Positions 26,197-34,900 of a DNA stretch of 64,000 nucleotides are shown here, piece by piece. The notes below the pieces were generated by a model, which worked only from the letters and a program-made list of their open reading frames with translations, searched no databases and was not told where the DNA came from. A program made the translations under genes and the position numbers. This DNA is from Bacillota bacterium (GTDB lineage: Bacteria > Bacillota > Sulfobacillia > JAJZYS01 > JAJYTV01). The first letter of the stretch is position 1. Each line of letters begins with the position of its first letter. Where the stretch lies: positions 1 to 64,000 of the forward strand of contig JAJZAT010000016.1 in the NCBI GenBank assembly GCA_021799275.1. The letters run 5' to 3'.

Positions 26197-27092
26197 CGCG
26201 CCACCTCCTCGCTCACGGTGCTGCGGAAGAGCTCCGTGAGGGTCGGCACGTCGCGATGGAACTCCCGCACGGGGCCCTGGCGAAGGGCGGCCCGCAACAC
26301 CGCCTGGTCGTCGGCGGCGGGGACGAGATCAAGGAGCGTGCGGGTGCCTTCCTGGCGCAGGACGTGCACGCCGGGGATGCCGATGGCCCAGAGGCCATCG
26401 GCCCTGCCGACATCCACCCAGAGGCGCTCGCCTCCGCCTTTGGCCAGTTCCGCCACCGTCCCTGCGGCCACCATCCGCCCGCCGCGGATGATGCCGACCC
26501 TGTCGCAGAGGCGCTCGACGAGCTCGAGCTGGTGGCTCGAGAAGAGGACGGGCACCCCCTGCAGGGCCTGCTCGCGCAGGACGCCGCTCATCACGTCCAC
26601 CGCCACCGGGTCGAGGCCGGCGAAGGGCTCGTCCAGGATCAGGGCGGCCGGGCGGAAGACGAGGGCCGCCGCCAGCTGGGCGCGCTGCTGGTTGCCGTGG
26701 CTGAGGACCTGCACCTCGTCGCCTGCGCGCGCCCCGAGGCCGAGCTGCTCGAGCCAGAGCGCGGCGCTCCGGCTGGCGTCCTCCTGCCTGAGACCGTGCA
26801 GCCGCGCGAGGTACTCGAGCTCCTCCCCGAGCCGCATGGTGGGATAGAGGCCGCGCTCCTCCGGCATGTAGCCGAAGCGCTGCCGCGCCGCAAAACCAAG
26901 GGGTGCTCCCGCCCAGCGCACCTCGCCCCGGTCCTGGCCGAGCACCCCCATCACGATCCGCATCGTCGTCGTCTTGCCGGCGCCATTGCTGCCGACGAAG
27001 CCGAAGACCTCGCCTTCCCGCACCTCGAAGCTCAGGTCCCTGAGAGCCCAGGTGTCGCCAAAGCGCTTTTCGAGGCCAAGGATCTCGAGCAC
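26193..27092 (-). CDS. ABC exporter ATP-binding protein (NatA-like)
   Basis: A 299-residue ATPase with Walker A GSNGAGKTTT, signature LSHGNQQR (Gly-Gly replaced by His-Gly, as in many NatA-type proteins), Walker B LILDEPF and His in SSHQLELVE. The C-terminal domain of about 80 residues is typical of the DRR/NatA group. GTG 27092 or 27101 fits the AAGGAG upstream; residues further upstream in frame are Arg/Ser-rich and not conserved. Confidence 0.88.
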   Translation of the reverse strand: MLEILGLEKRFGDTWALRDLSFEVREGEVFGFVGSNGAGKTTTMRIVMGVLGQDRGEVRWAGAPLGFAARQRFGYMPEERGLYPTMRLGEELEYLARLHGLRQEDASRSAALWLEQLGLGARAGDEVQVLSHGNQQRAQLAAALVFRPAALILDEPFAGLDPVAVDVMSGVLREQALQGVPVLFSSHQLELVERLCDRVGIIRGGRMVAAGTVAELAKGGGERLWVDVGRADGLWAIGIPGVHVLRQEGTRTLLDLVPAADDQAVLRAALRQGPVREFHRDVPTLTELFRSTVSEEVAR

Positions 27093-27198
27093 GCTCGCCA
27101 CCGCTCCTTCCGACCGTGACAGGCGGGCGCCGTCCGCCCCATCCGCACGGCTGGAACTCTTCACCTCTCTTCGCGCGGCCACCTGCCGCAGAGCCCCG

Positions 27199-28746
27199 TC
27201 AGTAGTCCGCCTCGTGCGGCTCGAGGTAGCTCTCGTTCGCCTCTTCCGGCAGGCCAAGCTTCTGGCGCAGGAGCTGGCGAGCGATGGCGGGGCCGCGGTC
27301 CATGCCGAACGTGCCGAGGAGCAGCAGGACGCCACCTGGCCTCAGCCTCCCGACCGCCTCCTCGATGGCGGACGGCAGTTCCTCGTGGCGTGAGAGCCTG
27401 AGACCGCCCATGTTCGCCGCCTCGCTGAACGCGGCGATCTCCTCGGACCGCACCTCGTAGTCCACCGCGTATTCGCGAAGGTCGCTGCGGCTCTCGCTGA
27501 TGATCAGCGGCGCGTAGCGAAGCTCCTGCTGCCAGTGCGCCAGGATGCGCGCGATGCGGGCGTTCACCTGCGGCCCCCGGTTGCCCCTGAGGGCGCAAAC
27601 GACCACCACCTGCTCGGGACGGAGGTCTCGCACGGTGCGGAGCACCGCGTGGTAGCTGGCCTCGTTCATGGCCACGTCGTTGTAGATGCGGTAGGGACCC
27701 ACTTCCTGGACCTCGAGTCGCCGCGGGGGCGCCTTGAAGGACCTGAGGGCATCCGCCGCCTGGTCTCCCGGCACGCCGAGGCTGAGTGCCGCGGCGAAAG
27801 CGGCGGCCGCGTTGAGGCCGTTGTGCCGGCCGGGCATGGGCATCTGGAAGGCGTAGTCGCCCCCGGCGCCCAGTCGGCCGGCTTTGACCCTGAGGCGCCC
27901 CTCGATCCCGCCCTGGCGCTGCTGCAGCTCAAGGAGGTGGACGTCGGCGCGGGCGTCCAGGCCGAAGCTGACGACGTCCGCCTGGACGCCGTCGCCCATC
28001 GCGAGCACGCGCGGATCGTCCTCCGAGAGGACCGCCGCCGCGCCAGGCGGCAGTTCCCGGATGAAGGCGCGCTTCGCGTCGTAGTAGTCCTCGACGCTCT
28101 CATGGAAGTCGAGATGGTCCGGCGAGAAGTTCGTCGCGATGCCCGCCGCGAAGCGGGCGCCACGAATCCGCTCCTGCCGCACCGAGTGCGACGAGACCTC
28201 GAGCACGGCGTGGTCGTGGCCGCGATCGAGCGCCGCCCGCAAAAAGCGCTGGAGCTCGTGGGCCGGCGGTGTCGTCCACTGCGGGCGGAAGGCGATGTCG
28301 GGGAGGTCTACGAGGGTGGTGGTCCAGTAGGCGCACTTCCTGCCCGCCGCCCGCAGGAGATGCGCGACGAGCAGGGCGGTCGTTGTCTTTCCGTTCGTGC
28401 CGGTGACGCCCACGAGCGTCATGCGGTCGGCGGGGTGGCCGTAGAAGCGCCGGGCGGCGTCCGCGAGGGCCGCGAACGGTCGGTCGTGCCAGAGGCCCGC
28501 CGCTCCCGCCGGCGCTTCGCTGCCGGTCGGAAGGAGCAGCGCCGCGGCGCCGCGCCTGAGGGCCTCGGCCGCGTAGAGCCCGCCGTGGGTCAGGCTGCCC
28601 GGCAGCCCGACGAAGAGGTCGCCGGGATGCGTGCGGCGGGAGTCGATGCTGAATCCATGGATCATGACGTCCTGCCAGCGGCCGAACGCTGTGCCCTCGC
28701 CGCTCGGGAAGAGGTCCCCGAGCTTAGCCTCGCGCATTCTGATCAC
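27199..28746 (-). CDS. Divergent MurE-like Mur ligase
   Basis: A 515-residue ATP-dependent amide ligase of the Mur family. Domains: substrate-binding (1-110; FSIDSRRTHPGDLFVGLPG), central ATPase with GVTGTNGKTTT, EVSSHSV, NFSPDHLDFH and the carbamyl-Lys region YYDAKRAF, and a C-terminal domain. MurE's usual DYAHTPD is replaced by NDVAMNEASYHAVL and the DNPR amino-acid motif by ESRSD, so neither a diaminopimelate nor a lysine specificity is evident. GTG 28746 overlaps the GNAT stop and has GGAGGGG 8 bp ahead. It may add an amino acid to an unusual muropeptide or other acid. Confidence 0.88.
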   Translation of the reverse strand: MIRMREAKLGDLFPSGEGTAFGRWQDVMIHGFSIDSRRTHPGDLFVGLPGSLTHGGLYAAEALRRGAAALLLPTGSEAPAGAAGLWHDRPFAALADAARRFYGHPADRMTLVGVTGTNGKTTTALLVAHLLRAAGRKCAYWTTTLVDLPDIAFRPQWTTPPAHELQRFLRAALDRGHDHAVLEVSSHSVRQERIRGARFAAGIATNFSPDHLDFHESVEDYYDAKRAFIRELPPGAAAVLSEDDPRVLAMGDGVQADVVSFGLDARADVHLLELQQRQGGIEGRLRVKAGRLGAGGDYAFQMPMPGRHNGLNAAAAFAAALSLGVPGDQAADALRSFKAPPRRLEVQEVGPYRIYNDVAMNEASYHAVLRTVRDLRPEQVVVVCALRGNRGPQVNARIARILAHWQQELRYAPLIISESRSDLREYAVDYEVRSEEIAAFSEAANMGGLRLSRHEELPSAIEEAVGRLRPGGVLLLLGTFGMDRGPAIARQLLRQKLGLPEEANESYLEPHEADY

Positions 28747-29207
28747 GGCCAGGTCCCCTCCCTGAAGCAGCGGAACACGATGTAGGCGTCCTCGCCGTTG
28801 CCGAAAAAGCTTTGGCACCGGCCGATCTCGCGCCAGCCGATGCGGCGGAGCACCTGGCGCTGCGGCTCGTTCGAGACGCGCACCTCGCCGAGGAACCAGC
28901 GGGCGCCCATGGCCTCGGCGACGGCCTCGGCCTCCTGCAGGATGCGCCCGCCATAGCCGCGCCGGCGGTAGGCGGGATCGGTGGCGTTGCTGATGACGAG
29001 CGCTGTGGGTCCCGAGACCTGGAACCCGAAGTAGGCGGCAAGCCGTCCCTCCTCGCGGATCGCGAGGTAATGGACGGAAGGATCGCGATAGAGGCGCTCC
29101 AGCGATGCAAGATCCAGAGGCTCCGGGAAGACGGTCGCCTCGATCTCGGCGACGCGCCCGAGTTCCTCGAATCTGAGGTCCTCCACGAGGCGACGCTCGT
29201 CCGGCAT
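28743..29207 (-). CDS. RimI-like GNAT acetyltransferase
   Basis: A 154-residue GNAT: YLAIREEGRLAAYFGF, acetyl-CoA loop YRRRGYGGRILQEAE, EVRVSNEPQRQVLRRIGW. This resembles RimI-type N-terminal or amino-group acetyltransferases. ATG 29207 fits AAGGAGG better than ATG 29213, which is almost touching it. It overlaps the Mur ligase start (GTGA), so the two are translationally coupled. Confidence 0.88.
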   Translation of the reverse strand: MPDERRLVEDLRFEELGRVAEIEATVFPEPLDLASLERLYRDPSVHYLAIREEGRLAAYFGFQVSGPTALVISNATDPAYRRRGYGGRILQEAEAVAEAMGARWFLGEVRVSNEPQRQVLRRIGWREIGRCQSFFGNGEDAYIVFRCFREGTWP

Positions 29208-29228
29208 GGGCATCCCTCCTTCGCCCTA

Positions 29229-29300
29229 CCTTATGTCGCAAGGGCGAATGCGCACGCCTCCCGCCGGGAAATGCACCGCTGCTCCGAGCGCGACATAAGG
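29229..29300. promoter_or_regulatory. Symmetric 11-bp inverted repeat between divergent genes
   Basis: CCTTATGTCGC (29229-29239) and its exact reverse complement GCGACATAAGG (29290-29300) flank 50 bp in the region between the GNAT/Mur unit and the acyl-CoA synthetase. They could be paired operator half-sites allowing DNA looping. Confidence 0.5.
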
Positions 29301-29331
29301 CTCTCATATGTAGTGCTTGGAAGGTGACAGC

Positions 29332-30909
29332 ATGGAGGTGCCTCTCTCGCCACTGGCGCTCGTCGCGCGCGGGTTGCGCCTCTACCCGGAGCGCCCCGCG
29401 GTGGTCGACGACGGTCTGGAGCTGAGCTACCGCGATTTCGGACGACGTCTCGAGCTCCTTGCGGGAGCTCTCCTGCGGCGAGGCGTACTGCAGGGCGATC
29501 GGGTGGCCCTGCTCGCGCCGAATACCCTCGAGGCCCTCGAATGCTACAGCGGCGTGCCGCGCGTCGGGGCGATCCTCGTGCCGCTCAACACCCGTCTCGG
29601 CCCGGCGGAGTACCGCTACATCCTGGGACACTCCGGCAGTAGACTTCTGCTGCTCGACACCTCGCTCTACGGACGCATCGCCGAGGCCCTGCCGGAATTC
29701 CCGGACCTCGAGGTGATCGTGCAGCGCGGCGAGATCCCGGGCTACCTCGGCTACGACGACCTCCTGCAGAGAAGCCCCGGCCTTCCCTTCGACCCCGAGG
29801 CGATCCGGGAGGACCAGGTGCTGTCGCTCAACTACACGAGCGGCACGACGGCGCGCCCGAAGGGCGTCCGGCTCACCCACCGCAACGCCTACATCAACAC
29901 GGTGAACATGCTGCTCGCGATGCGCCCGACGGCGGACGACGTGCACCTCCATGTCGCGCCGATGTTCCACGCGAACGGCTGGGGCTACGTCTGGGCAAGC
30001 CTCGCCGTCGGCGCCACGAACGTGCCGCTGCCCGTGGTCGAGCCGCACGACGCCCTGCGCCGCGTCCGCGAGTACGGCGTCACCAGCCTCTGCGCCGCCC
30101 CCACGGTCCTCACCATGCTGCTCGGCGCGGCCGCCGAGGAGCTGGCGCCGCCGGGCGTCCACGTGGCGGTGGCGGGCGCGGCGCCGCCGGCGGCCGTGAT
30201 CCGCCGCGTGGAGGAGGAACTCGGCTGGACGGTGCAGCACTTCTACGGCCTCACGGAGACAACGGCGTTCCTCACCTACAACGAGCCGCCCAAGGGCATC
30301 GAGGAGTGGCCGCTCCTGGCGCGCAGCGGCTTCAAGGCCCGCCAGGGCGTCGAGCTGCCACTCGCGGGGCAGGTGCGGGTGGTGCGCGAAGACATGACCG
30401 ACGTCACGCCGGACGGCCAGGAGATGGGCGAGGTGGTGGCGCGCGGCAACGTGATCATGGCTGGCTACTACCGCGACGAGGAAGCCACGAGGCACGCCAT
30501 GCAGGGGGGCTGGTTCCACACGGGCGACCTCGCCGTGCGCCATCCCGACGGCTACATCGAAATCCGGGACCGCCAGAAGGACATGATCATCTCAGGCGGC
30601 GAGAATATCCCTTCGCTCGAGGTGGAAGGAGCGCTCTACCGCCACCCGGCCGTCGCCCAGGCGGCCGTCGTCGCGGCGCCGCATCCGCATTGGGGCGAGA
30701 CGCCGGTGGCGTTCGTCGCGCTGCGGGCCGGCGAGACCGCGACCGAGGCGGAACTGATCACGCACTGCAGAAGCCTATTGAGCCACTACAAGGTGCCGTC
30801 GCGCATCATTTTCGTCGACGAGCTGCCGCGCACCGCGAGCGGCAAGATCCAGAAATTCCTCCTGCGCGAGATGGCGAAGGGCTCCGAGGCCGAAGGCCCC
30901 GGCCTCTGA
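29332..30909 (+). CDS. Acyl-CoA synthetase (AMP-forming)
   Basis: A 525-residue ANL-superfamily enzyme that activates a fatty or aryl acid to its CoA thioester via an acyl-AMP. Core motifs are YTSGTTARPKGVRLTHRN, YGLTETT, TGDLAVRHPDGYIEIRDR, KDMIISGGENI and the catalytic Lys in PRTASGKIQKF. ATG 29332 has GGAAGG 7 bp ahead. Length is normal for medium/long-chain acyl-CoA ligases. Acid specificity is unknown. Confidence 0.93.
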   Translation: MEVPLSPLALVARGLRLYPERPAVVDDGLELSYRDFGRRLELLAGALLRRGVLQGDRVALLAPNTLEALECYSGVPRVGAILVPLNTRLGPAEYRYILGHSGSRLLLLDTSLYGRIAEALPEFPDLEVIVQRGEIPGYLGYDDLLQRSPGLPFDPEAIREDQVLSLNYTSGTTARPKGVRLTHRNAYINTVNMLLAMRPTADDVHLHVAPMFHANGWGYVWASLAVGATNVPLPVVEPHDALRRVREYGVTSLCAAPTVLTMLLGAAAEELAPPGVHVAVAGAAPPAAVIRRVEEELGWTVQHFYGLTETTAFLTYNEPPKGIEEWPLLARSGFKARQGVELPLAGQVRVVREDMTDVTPDGQEMGEVVARGNVIMAGYYRDEEATRHAMQGGWFHTGDLAVRHPDGYIEIRDRQKDMIISGGENIPSLEVEGALYRHPAVAQAAVVAAPHPHWGETPVAFVALRAGETATEAELITHCRSLLSHYKVPSRIIFVDELPRTASGKIQKFLLREMAKGSEAEGPGL

Positions 30910-30940
30910 CGCCTTGGGCCGCATACCTCCTTCGCTCTGA

Positions 30941-30968
30941 GGAACGCTCCTCCTGAAAGGAGTGTTCC
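30941..30968 (+). promoter_or_regulatory. Hairpin covering the deacetylase ribosome site
   Basis: GGAACGCTCCT (30941-30951) pairs with AGGAGTGTTCC (30958-30968), with one G-U pair and a 6-nt loop. The right arm contains the ribosome site AAGGAG and ends one base before the ATG, so folding would block initiation. Confidence 0.6.
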
Positions 30969-30969
30969 G

Positions 30970-31848
30970 ATGCCAGATTTGCGCGGGGCGGCGCTCGCCG
31001 TCCTCACGTCCGTCCTCTTCGCGACTCCATCCCTCGCGGCTCCCGTCAAGACTCCTGCCCAGGTCCCGGCTCCCGCACCGGCCGTGCAGCGGCAGGCGAT
31101 GGTGCTCAAGGAGATCCCGACACAGGAGAAGCTCATTGCCTTCACCTTCGACGACGGGCCAAACCGCCGCTACACGCCGCAGGTCTTGGAGCTCCTGCAA
31201 AAGTACCACGCGCACGCCACCTTCTTCCTGATCGGGCAGGAGGTCGTGCGGTTCCCGGAGATGGTCCAGAAGATCGAGGCCGCCGGCATGGAGGTCGGCA
31301 ACCACGGCATGAACCACAAGTGGCTGCACAAGATCACGGCGGACGACATCCAGAAGGAGATCACCGGCGGCTCCGACGCCATCACGTCGGCCGGCGGCAA
31401 GAAGCCCTACCTCTACCGCCTGCCCGGCGGCTACGCGAGCGAGGACGCCTCGAAGCTGCTCGGCAACCTCGGCTACACGGTGATCGGCTGGAGCGTCGAC
31501 ACCCGCGACTGGCGCATGAGCGCGACGGCGGAGGGCGTCGAACGGATCGTCATGCGCGACGCGGCGCCGGGCCGCATCGTGATCATGCACGACGGCTCCG
31601 TCCACCGCGAGGGGACGATCCAGGCCCTCTCGCACGTCCTGCCGGCCTTGGAGTCCCAGGGCTACAAGATCGTCAGCGTCGGCGAGCTCCTGCAAAAGAG
31701 TACCTACCAGGCTCTGCGCAAGCTGCCGCCGCAAAGGCCCTGCCAGGCCAAGAACGCCAAGACCCAGCCCAAGAAGGACCGCCCGCGGAGCCTCCTCGAG
31801 CGGCTGAGGCCCACGGGCCAGAAGCCATCCGGACGCAAGGCAGGCTAG
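30970..31848 (+). CDS. Secreted polysaccharide deacetylase (NodB/CE4)
   Basis: A 292-residue exported CE4 deacetylase. Signal peptide at residues 1-23 (ending PSLAA). NodB motifs: TFDDGP, NHGMNH (metal His residues), YRLPGG, WSVDTRDW and VIMHDG. A Lys/Arg/Pro-rich tail of about 45 residues could bind wall polymers. It probably removes N-acetyl groups from peptidoglycan or a surface glycan, matching the ManC and SLH genes in the window. Confidence 0.93.
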   Translation: MPDLRGAALAVLTSVLFATPSLAAPVKTPAQVPAPAPAVQRQAMVLKEIPTQEKLIAFTFDDGPNRRYTPQVLELLQKYHAHATFFLIGQEVVRFPEMVQKIEAAGMEVGNHGMNHKWLHKITADDIQKEITGGSDAITSAGGKKPYLYRLPGGYASEDASKLLGNLGYTVIGWSVDTRDWRMSATAEGVERIVMRDAAPGRIVIMHDGSVHREGTIQALSHVLPALESQGYKIVSVGELLQKSTYQALRKLPPQRPCQAKNAKTQPKKDRPRSLLERLRPTGQKPSGRKAG

Positions 31849-31868
31849 GTCCCAGAAGAACGTGGGGC

Positions 31869-31895
31869 GGGGCCGGGAGTGCGCCTCCCGGCCCC
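31869..31895. terminator. Hairpin between convergent deacetylase and SLH genes
   Basis: An 11-bp perfect stem GGGGCCGGGAG/CTCCCGGCCCC with loop TGCGC lies between two convergent stops. There is no T-tract. Confidence 0.65.
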
Positions 31896-31931
31896 GTCTG
31901 ACGCTGTCCCTTGGGCTGATGGACGCTACGT

Positions 31932-34900
31932 CTACTCGATGCCCGCCTTGAGCATCAGGTTCCAGATGATCTGAGCCGCCTGCGCGCGGGTCGTCGTGGC
32001 GTTCGGTGCGAACGCGCCGTCCGCTCCCGTCGTCATGATGCCCTGCGAGAGGACGAGTGCGACGTCCTGCGAGGCCCAGGACGGGATGCTGGCCTGGTCC
32101 GCAGGCGCGGTGCCGGCCGTTCCCGCCTTGATGTCGAGGAAGCCCATCACCCGTGCGACGATGGCGGCCATCTGCACGTTCGTGATCTGCTGCCCAGGTC
32201 GGAATGTCCCGTCAGGGTATCCTTGGATGAAGGCCTCCGCAGCCGCGGACTGGATGACAGGCGCGGCCCATGAGGTCTTCGCGACGTCGGAGAAGTGGGT
32301 GTCCGCCCCGAGGTTCCAGAGGCCGAGCGCCCGTACGACGAGGGCGGCGAACTGCGCCCGGGTGACGCCACCTTGCGGGTCGAAGGTGGTAGGCGTCATG
32401 CCGGCGATGACCAGCTTGTTGGCCAGAGCCTGGATGGCCGCCTCCTGCGGCAGGCCGGCGATGTCTGAGAAGGACACGTGGTTCGTCACGATGGCGTACG
32501 TGGAGTCGGTGTGGGACTCGATCGTAGCGGTCGTGCCGGAGAACACGGTCCAGGCGTGCTCCGGGACGCCGTTGATGAGCACAACGCCCGTCGTGTCGTC
32601 GGGATCTGGCGTCGTGTCCAGCGTGAAGGTCCTGGGCACGGCGCCTGTGAACGTCTCGATCGTCTGGGTCTGACCATTGACGGTGGCCGTGATGGTGAAT
32701 GTCATCGGGTCCCCGACGATCGGTCCGTTGATGCCTTGCGAGATGTCCGTGGTGTCCCCTGCTGTTGCGGGTGCGACGGTCAGGCTGAGGTTGATGAGGG
32801 AGGGGTCCGTAACCCCAAGCAGGTTCTCGAGGTCCGTCATGTCGATGCTGCCCGCTGGCAAGGTGTACGTGGCCCCAGGAGTCTGGAGGCTGATCCCGTC
32901 GGAATCGGTCGTCAAGTCCTGCAGGGCATCGCCAGTTAGGTTGATGGCGCCGGACGTGGTGTTGGACGTGAAGGTCACATTCGTACCGGTTGTGTTGCCG
33001 AGATTCGCCATGAGGCGTTCGGTGTCCACGTTGATGGTCGTGGTGTCGCCGTTCACGGTCAGTGTGCCGCTCTGGTTGCCGTCGGTCGGCGAACCTGAGC
33101 CACCCGAACCGCCACCGGAGAGGGGCGCAGGCGCCAGGAGGATGGCTCCCGCGGTGCCGACGAGGTCAAGTGGCGTGCCATCGAGGGAGACGGTGCCCGT
33201 GACGGTGAGGTCTCCCGCCGTCGCCGGCGTGCAGCTGAAGTCCACGCTGGAGGAGCTGAGGGCCTCAGGGGTCAATGGCGTCGCATTCTGGCACGCCGCC
33301 GATCCGCTGGTGGCGAAGGTCACCGCGAAGGCGGGGTCGGTGATCGCGTTGCCCGCGCTGTCCAGCATGGACGCCGTCCACTGGAGGGCATTGCCGCTGA
33401 CGGCACGCTCGAGCGCCGGAGAGATGGATAGGGCCTGGATCCACGTAGGCGCGTAGACAGCACCCTGTACGCTGCTTGCCGGGCCGTCCTTCGTGCCCCA
33501 CCAGTTGTCCTCAGCGTCGACCTTTCCGCCGGTGTAGCTGTCCTTGGCGACGGCGAGTCCGCCAAGCTGGTTCGTAGCGTCGAGGCTGTTGAAGGTCAGG
33601 GTCACGTCGCTGCTGGGCTGTGAGACGAACTGCGTGGTCAGGTCCACGGCCCAGCCGGTGCTGTTTTGGACGACGTTGTGGCTGATCGTGATGCCCTGGT
33701 CGCCGCCGCCGAGGTAGATGGCATCGGTCTTCGGCGCTGTGCCGGTGCCCTGGACGAGGTTATCCTTGACCGTCACTTGGCTCAGGCCCATCAAGGCCAT
33801 CGCCGAACTGCCCGACAGCGTGTTGCCCGAGATCGTGATGTCATGCTCAGGGTCCGCATTGGACCCAACGAACACGAGCCCGCTGGAGTCGTTGTCCTTG
33901 AAGACGTTGGCGTCGATCAGCACGTTCGAGGCGGTGCGATCGGTGTAGATGCCGTCACCGCTCGCCGATCCCGGCTGGTTGTTGTTCTGGAAGACGTCGT
34001 GCCGGATGACCGTCTGGTCGGTGCCCTGGCTGCCCAGGTAGAGGCCAAAGACGTTCTGCTGCACGATGTCGTTGACGACGTTCGCGCCGGAGGTGTCGGC
34101 GTAGATGTTGACACCGACGCCGTATGTCGGAGCGGACGTTGCGGCGTCCTGGACGGTGAAGCCGTCGATCGTCACGTCGCTCGCGTGGATGGCGAAGCCG
34201 CCGTCGACGACCGTCTCATCACCTGAGCGCGAACGCGCGTCCACGCCTGCCTGCGCGCCGTTCAACGTCACCTTTGTGCCGACGCTGACGGCTTCCGTGA
34301 ATGTTCCCTTGGCCGCCACGATGGTGTCTCCCGCGCTCGCCGCGTTGACGGCCGCCTGGATCGAGTTGAACGCCGCCCCGCTCGTCGTGTCGACGACCGG
34401 CGCGAAGTCCGTGCCGGTCGTGGCCCCGAGCGCAGGCGCGCTCGTCAGCCAAGGCGCCACCTGAGCGTCACCGCTCACCGCGATGCCCTGCGAGCTGACG
34501 TTGTAGGTGTTTTCCGGGCTCGTCGGCCCATTCGCGCTGCCCCACCAGTTGTCGGTGGCATCCAGTCCCTGGACTGCTGTGGTCCCTGACGTACTGCCTG
34601 TGAGGTTGACGAGGCCTGCGCCCGTGTTGCCGCTGAGGTCGTTGAAGTTGGCGACCGAGGTGAACGTGGCGCTGCTGCCCGTCGTGCCCACATCGGCGAT
34701 GCCGTCGGTAAAGCCGGTGATCGCGTTGCCGTCGATGGCCGCACTGACGCTGCCGGCCGCGCCGCCTGTGTTGCCTATATGGCTGTCGCCAACCTGGACG
34801 CCAATGCTGGGTACGCCGCCCTCATCGGCGTTGGTACCGACGAGGGTGTTCCCGTAGACCGACGCCGACACCGAAGCGCCGTCCTTGTAGTTCGCGACCC

